Source of the DNA: Patescibacteria group bacterium
GTDB lineage: Bacteria; Patescibacteriota; Patescibacteriia; XYB2-FULL-38-15
Direction of reading: 5' to 3'
NCBI GenBank assembly: GCA_018818855.1
Contig: JAHIRI010000083.1
Coordinates: 1 to 12,070, forward strand
DNA: 12,070 nt
The notes under the pieces: model-generated
What the model was told of the DNA's origin: nothing
What the model saw: the letters and a program-made list of their open reading frames with translations, nothing else
The model's database searches: none
Program-made: the position numbers and the translations under genes
Shown: positions 6,409 through 12,070 of the stretch, one piece after another
Layout of the letters: the number at the start of each line of letters is the position of its first letter
Position numbering within the stretch: position 1 is the first letter of the stretch

Positions 6409-7354
6409 CAAATTAGAACAGCTGATTTTCCGCGCCAAAAAAAGTTTGGTCATGGTCCATCAAAAACCGGACGGCGACGCCCTTGGTTCCGCCTTGGCAT
6501 TTTCTGAATTTTTAGACGCCCTCGGAAAACCCAATGATTTTTTTGCGCTGGGGCCGATTACAACTTCTGCTGATTTTCTCCCCGGCCGGGAAAAAATTAA
6601 AAGTGATTTTGGAAAAATTTCTCTTTCTGATTACGACTTGATTATAATGTTGGATTGCGGCGATTTTAAACAAACCGGGATTGAAGCCGAACTCCGCGCC
6701 TTGCCGGCAGAATTCCCCATTATAAATATTGATCATCATCAAACTAATGAAAATTTTGGAATATTAAATATTGTTGACCCTGAATCTTCTTCCACTGCGG
6801 AAATTGTTTTTTCTCTTTTTGAACAACTAAATTTCCCTGTCAGCAAAAACGCCGCCACCGCGCTTTTGACTGGACTTATTACTGACACGGCTAATTTCAG
6901 CAATCCTGCCACAACTTTTTCCTCGCTTGAAGCGGCCGGCCGGCTTCTTGCTCACGGCGCAAAACTTGGAGAAATTTCTTCCAATGTTTTACAAAATAAA
7001 TCTTTGGACGTTTTAAAATTTTGGGGGATAATTTTATCCCGCCTCACAGAAAACAAAGAGTTGGGAATCGTGACAACCGTTATTACACAAGAAGATTTAG
7101 AGCTGGCAAACTTGGACGAGGAAGCGCTTGAAGGCGTGACAAATTTTTTAAATAATTTGAAAGGCGCGAAAATGGTTTTAGTCTTGAAAGCCCTGGAAGA
7201 CGGAAAAATAAAAGGAAGTTTTCGGACAACAACTCCGGGAATTGATGTTTCCCGACTTGCCAAAACTTTCGGCGGAGGAGGCCACGCAAAAGCTGCGGGG
7301 TTTACCATTCCGGGAAAATTGGTTAAAATAGAGGGCGGGTGGAGGATTGAATAA
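6389..7354 (+). CDS. nrnA: DHH/DHHA1-family phosphoesterase, NrnA-like
   Basis: 321 residues. The metal-binding DHH domain has HQKPDGDALGS (His24, Asp28, Asp30), MLDCGD with Asp89, IDHHQTN with Asp115-His116-His117, and TGLITDT with Asp166. The C-terminal DHHA1 domain has FRTTTPGIDVSRLA and the substrate-binding GGGGHAKAAGF at 295-305. These fit the bifunctional oligoribonuclease / pAp phosphatase NrnA, which degrades 2-5 nt RNAs and 3',5'-phosphoadenosine in the cytoplasm. A cyclic-dinucleotide phosphodiesterase of GdpP type is unlikely because no PAS, GGDEF or membrane part is present. The start overlaps rbfA by 20 bases, suggesting translational coupling. The alternative of a different DHH specificity (c-di-AMP or pApA hydrolysis) cannot be excluded from sequence. 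Confidence 0.93.
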   Translation: MNQILINKLEQLIFRAKKSLVMVHQKPDGDALGSALAFSEFLDALGKPNDFFALGPITTSADFLPGREKIKSDFGKISLSDYDLIIMLDCGDFKQTGIEAELRALPAEFPIINIDHHQTNENFGILNIVDPESSSTAEIVFSLFEQLNFPVSKNAATALLTGLITDTANFSNPATTFSSLEAAGRLLAHGAKLGEISSNVLQNKSLDVLKFWGIILSRLTENKELGIVTTVITQEDLELANLDEEALEGVTNFLNNLKGAKMVLVLKALEDGKIKGSFRTTTPGIDVSRLAKTFGGGGHAKAAGFTIPGKLVKIEGGWRIE

Positions 7355-7384
7355 TAAATTTTAACTTCTCATTTAAAAACATTT

Positions 7385-8026
7385 ATGAAATCACCATCGC
7401 TAAAAATTATTCTAACTATAGTGATCACGACCGTCGTCATTGGCGGTGGAGTTTATCTCTGGCAACAAATATTCTATCCCCAAGCTCAGGTCAGAGAGAC
7501 AGATAATAGAATCTTGCTTACGCCTCAAAACATCGAACAATACAATCTAAAACCTAGTCCTGGTTGTGAAGAAAAATTTAATTTTGATACCGCCAACACA
7601 AATGTTCTCTACGCAAATGCTGCAAAGGGCATCTCTGTCCAGATCCCATTCAACTCAAATTGGGGTAGCGGTAAATATCGAATTAACCCATATGACGAAC
7701 ATGAGGACGGAGTTTCTTTCGGGCCGATCTCCGGCTTTGAGGCGTGCTCGTGGATAAGAAATTACTTTCTCTCTTTTAAACCAGCAAAAACAGCCGAAGA
7801 AGTGATTGCAGAATTACCACTGGAATCAAATCCATCTAAAATGACCGTCAACAATTTAACCATCATTAAATACACTGATTCGGGATTATGTCCTTATTAT
7901 CCAACCTTAGTAATTATTGGCAAAAAATATAATTATGCGCTCTCTCCACTCTGTGTGGTAGAAAAAGTAGATGAAGAATTTAAATTTTTAGAAAATATTG
8001 TAAAAACCGTTAAATTAATCGATTAA
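7385..8026 (+). CDS. Membrane-anchored or secreted protein of unknown function
   Basis: 213 residues, not recognised. Residues 7-29 are a hydrophobic segment after MKSPSLK, acting as an uncleaved anchor or signal. There is no lipobox Cys near its end. The exported part has four cysteines (61, 121, 169, 190), enough for two disulfides. It also has a block GISVQIPFNSNWG (82-94) and a C-terminal helix ending FLENIVKTVKLID. Similar short proteins with an exposed IPYNxxWG-type strand are common in CPR genomes, from memory only. The ATG at 7385 lies 30 nt after nrnA and only 7 nt precede clpP, so it is probably co-transcribed with both. Its base composition matches the native genes. Confidence 0.85.
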   Translation: MKSPSLKIILTIVITTVVIGGGVYLWQQIFYPQAQVRETDNRILLTPQNIEQYNLKPSPGCEEKFNFDTANTNVLYANAAKGISVQIPFNSNWGSGKYRINPYDEHEDGVSFGPISGFEACSWIRNYFLSFKPAKTAEEVIAELPLESNPSKMTVNNLTIIKYTDSGLCPYYPTLVIIGKKYNYALSPLCVVEKVDEEFKFLENIVKTVKLID

Positions 8027-8033
8027 TAAAAAT

Positions 8034-8642
8034 ATGACCACAAAAAATAACGATCTAAATTGCCAACACCTGATTCCGACCGTGATTGAAAAAACGACTT
8101 ATGGCGAACGGGCTTATGATATTTATTCGCGGCTCTTAAAAGACCGCATTGTCTTTTTGGGCGACACGGTTGACGACGGCGTAGCTAACACGATTATTGC
8201 CCAACTTTTATTTTTGGAAAGCCAAGATAAAGAAAAGGATATAAAACTGTACATCAACAGCCCGGGCGGATCAGTGACGGCCGGACTCGCGATTTATGAT
8301 ACAATTCAATACATCAAACCCGATGTTTCTACAATCTGTGTTGGCTTGGCCGCGAGTATGGCCGCGACGCTTTTAGCTTCTGGCACCAAAGGCAAAAGAC
8401 TTGTCCTCCCAAACTCTGAAATTTTGATCCACCAAGTAATGGGCGGCGCAGAAGGGCAAGCTGTTGATATCAAAATCAGGGCGGAAAGAATTTTGCGGAT
8501 TAGAGACCGCCTGAACGAAATTTTATCCAAACACACTGGCCAGGCACGGGACAAAATTGAAAAAGACACAGATCGCGATCATTTTATGACCGCGGATGAG
8601 GCGCTGGAATACGGAATCGTCGACAAAATCATTAAAAAATAA
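8034..8642 (+). CDS. clpP: ATP-dependent Clp protease proteolytic subunit
   Basis: 202 residues, normal length. ClpP forms a 14-subunit barrel and degrades unfolded or tagged proteins fed to it by ClpX or ClpC. The serine-protease triad is visible: Ser108 in VGLAASMAA, His133 in LIHQVMGG, and Asp182 in DTDRDHF, with spacings of 25 and 49 residues that match E. coli and B. subtilis ClpP. Other signatures are RIVFLGDTVDD, LYINSPGGSVTAGLAIYDT (the oxyanion-hole glycines) and the ending ALEYGIVDKII. It lies between two unknown genes and 1.5 kb upstream of tig. In many bacteria tig directly precedes clpP; here the order is reversed and other genes intervene. No clpX is in the window. Confidence 0.97.
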   Translation: MTTKNNDLNCQHLIPTVIEKTTYGERAYDIYSRLLKDRIVFLGDTVDDGVANTIIAQLLFLESQDKEKDIKLYINSPGGSVTAGLAIYDTIQYIKPDVSTICVGLAASMAATLLASGTKGKRLVLPNSEILIHQVMGGAEGQAVDIKIRAERILRIRDRLNEILSKHTGQARDKIEKDTDRDHFMTADEALEYGIVDKIIKK

Positions 8643-8646
8643 AGTT

Positions 8647-8961
8647 ATGGCGGAAAAAAGATCCGAAAATTCTGACCGGGAGAACAGTCTTGAAAAAGAA
8701 ATAGCTGAAAAAAAGCTAAGGGAGCTGGCAAGGGCTTATTGGCTTAAGCTTCATCTTTCGCCCTCGGGCAAAGTCCCCGACGCCGAACTTGAGGCCGCCC
8801 GAGAGACATACACAAGATATTTGGACAGATTGGAAAATTTTTTAATATTGCCAAGACAAAGGGTTACTGAAATTATAAAGGAGGTGCAAGCAGAAGTGCG
8901 CCAAGACGCCGAAACTCTCACTAGAGAAGAGAATGCTCTAAAAAATTCCGGATTAAATTAA
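8647..8961 (+). CDS. Small helical protein of unknown function, clpP partner gene
   Basis: 104 residues, not recognised. It is strongly charged and predicted almost wholly alpha-helical: EKEIAEKKLRELARAYWLKL at 16-35, a short turn LSPSGKVP (37-44), then helices around 45-66 and 70-97. There are no cysteines and no membrane segment. The ATG at 8647 is chosen because it starts 4 nt after the clpP stop. The longer frame would overlap clpP. Position and composition say it is the last gene of the clpP operon, closed by a strong terminator. A role as a ClpP-associated or substrate-handling factor is only a guess from the neighbourhood. Confidence 0.75.
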   Translation: MAEKRSENSDRENSLEKEIAEKKLRELARAYWLKLHLSPSGKVPDAELEAARETYTRYLDRLENFLILPRQRVTEIIKEVQAEVRQDAETLTREENALKNSGLN

Positions 8962-8981
8962 CTGTAAATTCAAAAAAATTT

Positions 8982-9005
8982 AACGGTCGAAAGGCCGTTT
9001 TTTTT
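8982..9005 (+). terminator. Intrinsic terminator of the rbfA-clpP operon
   Basis: AACGGTC-GAAA-GGCCGTT (8982-8999), with one T-G pair, followed by an uninterrupted T run to 9005. It begins 20 nt after the last stop codon of the operon. Confidence 0.88.
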
Positions 9006-9053
9006 GTTATTGGAGAAAAACAGCGAATTTTACTGTAAAATTAACTAATTTTA

Positions 9054-9085
9054 GATATTTTGTCAGCTACCCTTGACAAAATATC
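9054..9085 (+). promoter_or_regulatory. 12-bp perfect dyad over the -35 box, candidate operator
   Basis: GATATTTTGTCA (9054-9065) and TGACAAAATATC (9074-9085) form an exact inverted repeat with an 8-nt gap. The second arm covers five of the six bases of the -35 box at 9073-9078. There is no T run on the side that would make it a terminator. Its centre-to-centre arm distance of 20 bp, two helical turns, fits a dimeric repressor site. It is not accounted for by the terminator at 8982-9005. Confidence 0.5.
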
Positions 9086-9101
9086 CGGCTTATTATACAA
9101 T
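9073..9101 (+). promoter_or_regulatory. Promoter of the 9166-9603 gene
   Basis: TTGACA (9073-9078), 17 nt, TACAAT (9096-9101): a perfect -35 and a 5-of-6 -10 at ideal spacing. The predicted start near 9108 gives a leader of about 58 nt ending in AGAAGGGAG before the ATG. Confidence 0.78.
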
Positions 9102-9165
9102 AAAAAGCTACATGATTGGAGTATTGTGTGGTGAAACAACAACTTCCACCAGAAGGGAGAAGGTC

Positions 9166-9603
9166 ATGAACTCTCAGACGAGGTTGACCGCCTGGATTGA
9201 AGGCGCGAAGGGAACACCCGATCCCTTCAAACTCGCGGTGATCCAGGGCACAGTTGCCCAGGAGACGATCGCCATGACGTTGCACCTCGTGGTCGCTCCC
9301 GACGGGAGCGAGATCGAGCCGCCGAAGTGGCTCGTGCAGTGGGCCGCTAGCCTCACCTCCGACGAGGTAGAGACGATCAGGACACAGCGAGACGCGAAAA
9401 CGGCCACACTTCGTGAAGATGTTGACCTCTTGTTCGACGAAGACCCGGAAAAATGGACCAAAGCCGAACACGCCCATGCGAAAGAGCTCGGACAGCAGCT
9501 CTTGGCCGTGAACCTGGTTCTCCAAGCGTGGGAGAAGGCAAGGGCGGCCACGACCTTTTTTCTGCCCATGGAGGCGACAACTGCCGCAACGGCGGCGGCC
9601 TGA
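9166..9603 (+). CDS. GC-rich soluble protein of unknown function
   Basis: 145 residues, not recognised. The ATG at 9166 is chosen because AGAAGGGAGAAGG precedes it. An in-frame ATG at 9112 would add 18 residues but would sit about 4 nt from the predicted transcript start. The protein has no cysteine and no membrane segment. Residues 1-55 look mixed alpha/beta (AVIQGTVAQETIAMTLHLVV). Residues 62-130 are charged and helical, with DLLFDEDPEKWTKAEHAHAK in the middle, and the C-terminus is a Thr/Ala tail (ATTAATAAA). Composition stands out: 42 of 60 bases are G or C in 9301-9360, against 27 of 60 in 10201-10260 of tig. It is alone between its own promoter and terminator. Function unknown; recent transfer or unusually strong selection on codon use are both possible. 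Confidence 0.8.
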   Translation: MNSQTRLTAWIEGAKGTPDPFKLAVIQGTVAQETIAMTLHLVVAPDGSEIEPPKWLVQWAASLTSDEVETIRTQRDAKTATLREDVDLLFDEDPEKWTKAEHAHAKELGQQLLAVNLVLQAWEKARAATTFFLPMEATTAATAAA

Positions 9604-9609
9604 CGACCC

Positions 9610-9665
9610 GGGCGGGTGATGCAAGGTTTCTTCGGAAGCCAAAACATCGCCCGCCCTATTTTTTT
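9610..9665 (+). terminator. Intrinsic terminator of the 9166-9603 gene
   Basis: GGGCGGGTGATG (9610-9621) pairs with CATCGCCCGCCC (9645-9656) with one T-G pair. An inner hairpin GGTTTC-TTCG-GAAGCC (9625-9640) is closed by a UUCG tetraloop, and a T run follows at 9659-9665. This is a very strong terminator. Confidence 0.92.
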
Positions 9666-9674
9666 ATTTAGATC

Positions 9675-9703
9675 TTGACAACCGCTCTCTTTTTGGATAC
9701 ATT
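9675..9703 (+). promoter_or_regulatory. Promoter of the 9732-9965 gene
   Basis: TTGACA (9675-9680), 17 nt, TACATT (9698-9703), beginning 10 nt after the previous T run. AAGGAGGA at 9721-9728 is a full Shine-Dalgarno three bases before the ATG. Confidence 0.72.
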
Positions 9704-9731
9704 AATCTGTATGCCATAGAAAGGAGGACAT

Positions 9732-9965
9732 ATGGCAGGACAAAGAACGCTCCTCGGGCCATATCCCGGCGGAGCGACAAACGAAGAAGTCAGCGAATGG
9801 CTTCTCCACGGCCTCGTCGGCACATATTTGCCCCCAGATAGCCCGGACAACGATAATCAACCAACGCTAGAAGTCCATCTCTGCCCGCACTGCGGCTGCC
9901 TCGATGACCCTGGCGATGAAGGCCTTTGCCATCGTCTTCTCTGCGGCGGACTGCTTTCCCGCTGA
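9732..9965 (+). CDS. Small zinc-ribbon-like protein of unknown function
   Basis: 77 residues, not recognised. The start is fixed by AAGGAGGA immediately upstream. The C-terminal part has CPHCGC at 51-56 followed by C66 and C71 (C-x2-C ... C-x4-C, with His53 and His67 nearby), a spacing compatible with one zinc-binding ribbon or knuckle. The N-terminal 40 residues contain a short helix (NEEVSEWLLHGLVGTYL) and then a Pro/Asp/Asn-rich link. There is no membrane segment. The gene is GC-rich (33 of 60 bases in 9781-9840) and is the third stand-alone unit of this kind in the window, directly behind the second. Small zinc ribbons often bind nucleic acid or partner proteins; nothing here says which. 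Confidence 0.75.
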   Translation: MAGQRTLLGPYPGGATNEEVSEWLLHGLVGTYLPPDSPDNDNQPTLEVHLCPHCGCLDDPGDEGLCHRLLCGGLLSR

Positions 9966-9975
9966 TGCCGCTCAC

Positions 9976-10007
9976 GCCTCGCGACGACAAATCGCGGGGC
10001 ATTTTTT
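9976..10007 (+). terminator. Intrinsic terminator of the 9732-9965 gene
   Basis: GCCTCGCGA (9976-9984) pairs with TCGCGGGGC (9992-10000) with one T-G pair and a 7-nt loop, followed by A and six T residues. It starts 11 nt after the stop codon. Confidence 0.85.
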
Positions 10008-10047
10008 ATCGCAAAATTAAACCTGATCCGGGCTTTAAATTACCCCC

Positions 10048-10069
10048 TGTGGATATTTTGTGGATTCTT
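10048..10069 (+). repeat. 11-bp tandem repeat with DnaA-box-like core
   Basis: TGTGGATATTT and TGTGGATTCTT stand directly next to each other (9 of 11 bases identical). The first differs at one base from the reverse of the DnaA box TTATCCACA and the second at two. Spacing is one helical turn. It lies 10 nt upstream of the tig promoter, so a regulatory site for tig is equally possible. Confidence 0.35.
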
Positions 10070-10078
10070 TCAAATTTA

Positions 10079-10107
10079 TTGACAAAAAAACGGTTTTTCT
10101 TTAAACT
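10079..10107 (+). promoter_or_regulatory. tig promoter
   Basis: TTGACA (10079-10084), 17 nt, TAAACT (10102-10107); predicted start near 10114, about 30 nt before the tig ATG. No Shine-Dalgarno precedes that ATG, unlike the two genes just upstream. Confidence 0.6.
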
Positions 10108-10144
10108 TATCAAAGAAAAGAAAAACTAATTTCTTACAATCCAA

Positions 10145-11425
10145 ATGCAACTAAACTCAAAAACTCTACAAAAGAATACGCTGGAATTGGAAATTGAAAT
10201 TCCGGCCGAAGAATTAAAAGCTTTTTTAGATAAAGCTGCCGGCCTCCTTGCTCTTGAAGTAAAAATTGACGGCTTTCGTCCAGAAAAAGTTCCTTTTGAT
10301 ATTTTGGCAAAACGTGTCGGCGAAATGACAATTTATGAAAAAGCCGCAGAACTGGCCGTAGAAAAAACTTATCCAAAAATTATAAAAGATGAACGCCTAG
10401 AAACCCTCGGCTCCCAGGAAATTTCTATTGTAAAACTCGCGCCGGGAAATCCTTTGATTTACAAAGCCAAAGTTTCTCTTTTGCCGAAAATTAAGCTTGG
10501 TGACTATCATAAAATAAAAATTCCCAGAAAAAAGATCGAGGTCTCCGAGGAAAAAGTTGACGCGGCTTTGCATGATTTGCAAAAAATGCAGACAAAAGAA
10601 GTTTTAGCCAATCGCCCGGTCGGAAAAGCCGACAAAGTTGTTTTGGATATGGAAATGTTTTTGAATAAAGTGGCTCTTGAGGGCGGACAAACAAAAAATC
10701 ACTCCGTCTTTATGGCCGAATCATACTATGTGCCAGGCCTTACTGATCAATTACTCGGCCTTTCCGCCGGAGATTGCAAAGAATTTTCCCTGGCTTTCCC
10801 CAAAGAACACTATCAAAAAAATCTTGCGGGGAAAAACATTGATTTTAAAGTAAAAATCACCTCGGTCTTTGAGCTTCAACCCCCAGAAATTAATGATGAT
10901 TTTGCCAAAATTTTTAGGCAAGAGTCATTGGATAAACTAAGAAATTTGCTTCGCGAAAATTTACTTAGAGAAACAGAAAACCAGGAAGAAGCGCGCCTGG
11001 AAGAAGAAATTTTAAAACAAGTTGTGGCCGAATCTCGGGTGGAGGATATCCCCGAAGCGCTTGTTAATTCCGAAGCACATAAAATGGTTCACGAATTGGA
11101 AGGTTCTTTAGCTGAACGCGGGATAAATTTTGAAGATTATTTAAAAAACATTAAAAAAACGGAAAGCCAGCTGATGTTGGACTTTGCCCCACGGGCAGTG
11201 GAAAGAATAAAAACCGCGCTGGCCATCAAGGAAATTGCTGTGGCGGAAAAAATTGAAGCGACTGATGCGGAAATTGAAGAGGAAATGGTAAAACTTGCCG
11301 AAGCTTACAAAAATGAACCCGATCTTTTGGAGCAAGCGCGTTCGGAGGAATCAAGACAATACTTGGTAAACATTATAAAAAATCGAAAAGCCGTTCAGCT
11401 TCTAAAAGAATTCTCAACAAAATAA
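10145..11425 (+). CDS. tig: Trigger factor, ribosome-associated chaperone
   Basis: 426 residues, close to the E. coli protein (432). Trigger factor docks on uL23 at the ribosome exit tunnel and shields nascent chains. The N-terminal ribosome-binding domain (about 1-130) carries the docking signature as GFRPEKVP at 43-50; the usual form is GFRxGKxP, so the second Gly is Glu here. The FKBP-type prolyl isomerase domain spans about 160-243 (KADKVVLDMEM, VPGLTDQLLGLSAGD, FKVKITSVFELQ). The helical substrate-binding arms fill 250-426. The start at 10145 gives MQLNSKTLQKNTLELEIEIP, matching the family N-terminus with its first beta strand. It has its own promoter and is probably co-transcribed with the phosphoesterase gene, whose ATG overlaps its stop by one base. 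Confidence 0.95.
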   Translation: MQLNSKTLQKNTLELEIEIPAEELKAFLDKAAGLLALEVKIDGFRPEKVPFDILAKRVGEMTIYEKAAELAVEKTYPKIIKDERLETLGSQEISIVKLAPGNPLIYKAKVSLLPKIKLGDYHKIKIPRKKIEVSEEKVDAALHDLQKMQTKEVLANRPVGKADKVVLDMEMFLNKVALEGGQTKNHSVFMAESYYVPGLTDQLLGLSAGDCKEFSLAFPKEHYQKNLAGKNIDFKVKITSVFELQPPEINDDFAKIFRQESLDKLRNLLRENLLRETENQEEARLEEEILKQVVAESRVEDIPEALVNSEAHKMVHELEGSLAERGINFEDYLKNIKKTESQLMLDFAPRAVERIKTALAIKEIAVAEKIEATDAEIEEEMVKLAEAYKNEPDLLEQARSEESRQYLVNIIKNRKAVQLLKEFSTK

Positions 11426-11925
11426 TGCGTCTCGCAATTATCTCTGACAGCCACGACAACGTCCCGAATCTTGAAAAGTTTTTGGACTGGATTGCCAAAG
11501 AAAAAATTAATTTTATAATCCACTGCGGCGATCTGGCTGCTCCGGCAATGCTGACCAAAGGACTCGCACCAAAATTTTCCGGGGAAATCCACATGGTCCA
11601 CGGAAATGTCGGCGATCCGGAACTTTTAGAGCGAGTTGCCAAAGATCTTCCCAGTGTCACAGTCCATGGAATGGTCGGAGAAATCGAGGTTGATGGAAAG
11701 AAAATTGCCTTCACCCATTTTCCGGAAAAAGCGCTTGAATTAGCGAAAAAGGGCACGTTTGATTTGGTTTTTTACGGCCATACGCACAAGCCCTGGGAAG
11801 AGGTGGTTGGCAAAACGCGACTTATAAATCCGGGAACCCTAGCAGGTATGTTTTATAAAGCGACTTTCGCGGTCTATGACACGAAAACTGATAAATTGGA
11901 ACTAAAAATTTTAGAAAGAATTTAA
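11425..11925 (+). CDS. YfcE/MJ0936-type metallophosphoesterase
   Basis: 166 residues, the usual length for this small calcineurin-like family of two-metal phosphodiesterases. Metal ligands are visible in order: DSHDN with Asp8 and His10, HCGD with Asp36, HGNVGD with Asn61, THFPE with His98, and GHTHKPW with His119 and His121; INPGT near the end is also typical. Family members hydrolyse model phosphodiesters in vitro, and the natural substrate is mostly unknown. The ATG overlaps the tig stop (TAATG), indicating translational coupling. rpmH follows after 24 nt. No signal peptide, so it is cytoplasmic. Confidence 0.93.
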   Translation: MRLAIISDSHDNVPNLEKFLDWIAKEKINFIIHCGDLAAPAMLTKGLAPKFSGEIHMVHGNVGDPELLERVAKDLPSVTVHGMVGEIEVDGKKIAFTHFPEKALELAKKGTFDLVFYGHTHKPWEEVVGKTRLINPGTLAGMFYKATFAVYDTKTDKLELKILERI

Positions 11926-11949
11926 AAAATCTATTTTTAATTAAAAATT

Positions 11950-12070
11950 ATGTCCACAAAAAGAACTTATCAGCCAAAAAAACGTCATCGAAAAAAAGTG
12001 CACGGATTTTTAGAAAGAATGTCCACGCCCGGCGGCAGAAAAACCCTAAAAAGAAGACGAGCAAAAGGAC
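11950..12070 (+). CDS. rpmH: Ribosomal protein bL34, 3' end cut by the window
   Basis: Forty codons are present: MSTKRTYQPKKRHRKKVHGF, then LERMSTPGGRKTLKRRRAKG. This is the whole family signature: T-Y-Q-P-x2-R-x-R-x3-HGF at the start and the MxTxxGRxxLxxRRxKG block, here with an extra Gly (TPGGRKTL). bL34 is a small basic 50S protein buried in 23S rRNA. Only about five residues and the stop should be missing. In most bacteria rnpA and yidC follow, often close to the replication origin. No promoter or Shine-Dalgarno is obvious in the 24 nt before it. Confidence 0.95.
   Translation, partial: MSTKRTYQPKKRHRKKVHGFLERMSTPGGRKTLKRRRAKG

Noticed and set aside
9067..9642. Long minus-strand open frames (up to 191 codons) opposite the 9166-9603 gene
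   Set aside because: They arise from the high GC content. The plus strand has a promoter, Shine-Dalgarno and terminator in the right order, while the minus strand has none of these and the translation looks random.
8962..10144. Integron cassette array (units as gene cassettes)
   Set aside because: I see no attC-like inverted repeats or shared recombination core between the units, no integrase, and each unit has its own promoter, unlike typical integron cassettes.

Overview
The window looks like chromosomal sequence from a Candidate Phyla Radiation (Patescibacteria) bacterium, most likely Parcubacteria-like. The main evidence is the partial 16S rRNA gene. It reads GGAGGCTGCAG where most bacteria have GGAGGCAGCAG, CAGCAGCAGCGG in the 530 region, and ATACCCGCGTAGTCC near position 790. 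Other evidence: AT-leaning, lysine-rich housekeeping genes that mostly lack Shine-Dalgarno sites, very short intergenic gaps, and a strongly shortened SMC protein. I infer the lineage; no database comparison was possible.

Layout. (1) 1-1184, minus strand: 5' part of 16S rRNA with a structured leader, a boxA-like element and two tandem promoters. (2) 1185-5972, minus strand: trmD, a KH-domain RNA-binding protein, rpsP (bS16) and smc. This is a compacted form of the smc-ftsY-ffh-rpsP-khpA-rimM-trmD-rplS neighbourhood of Firmicutes, without ftsY, ffh, rimM and rplS. A plus-strand, GC-rich membrane-protein gene (1947-2570) sits between khpA and trmD. (3) 6055-8961, plus strand, divergent from smc: rbfA, an NrnA-like DHH phosphoesterase, a secreted or anchored unknown protein, clpP and a small helical unknown, tightly packed as a probable operon ending in a good terminator. 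(4) 9054-10007: two further GC-rich, self-contained single-gene units. (5) 10079-12070: trigger factor, a YfcE/MJ0936-type phosphoesterase and the start of rpmH (bL34).

The housekeeping genes form one theme: ribosome biogenesis and translation (16S, bS16, bL34, RbfA, TrmD, KhpA), nascent-chain folding and proteolysis (trigger factor, ClpP), nanoRNA/pAp turnover and chromosome organisation.

The most unusual feature is a set of three monocistronic units (about 1897-2631, 9054-9665 and 9675-10007). Each has a near-consensus TTGACA promoter, a strong Shine-Dalgarno, a GC-rich gene I cannot assign to a characterised function, and its own intrinsic terminator. Their base composition and start signals differ sharply from the housekeeping genes around them, and they interrupt two otherwise conserved neighbourhoods (khpA-trmD and clpP-tig). 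Second most interesting is the 745-residue SMC, which keeps both ATPase halves but appears to lack a hinge domain.
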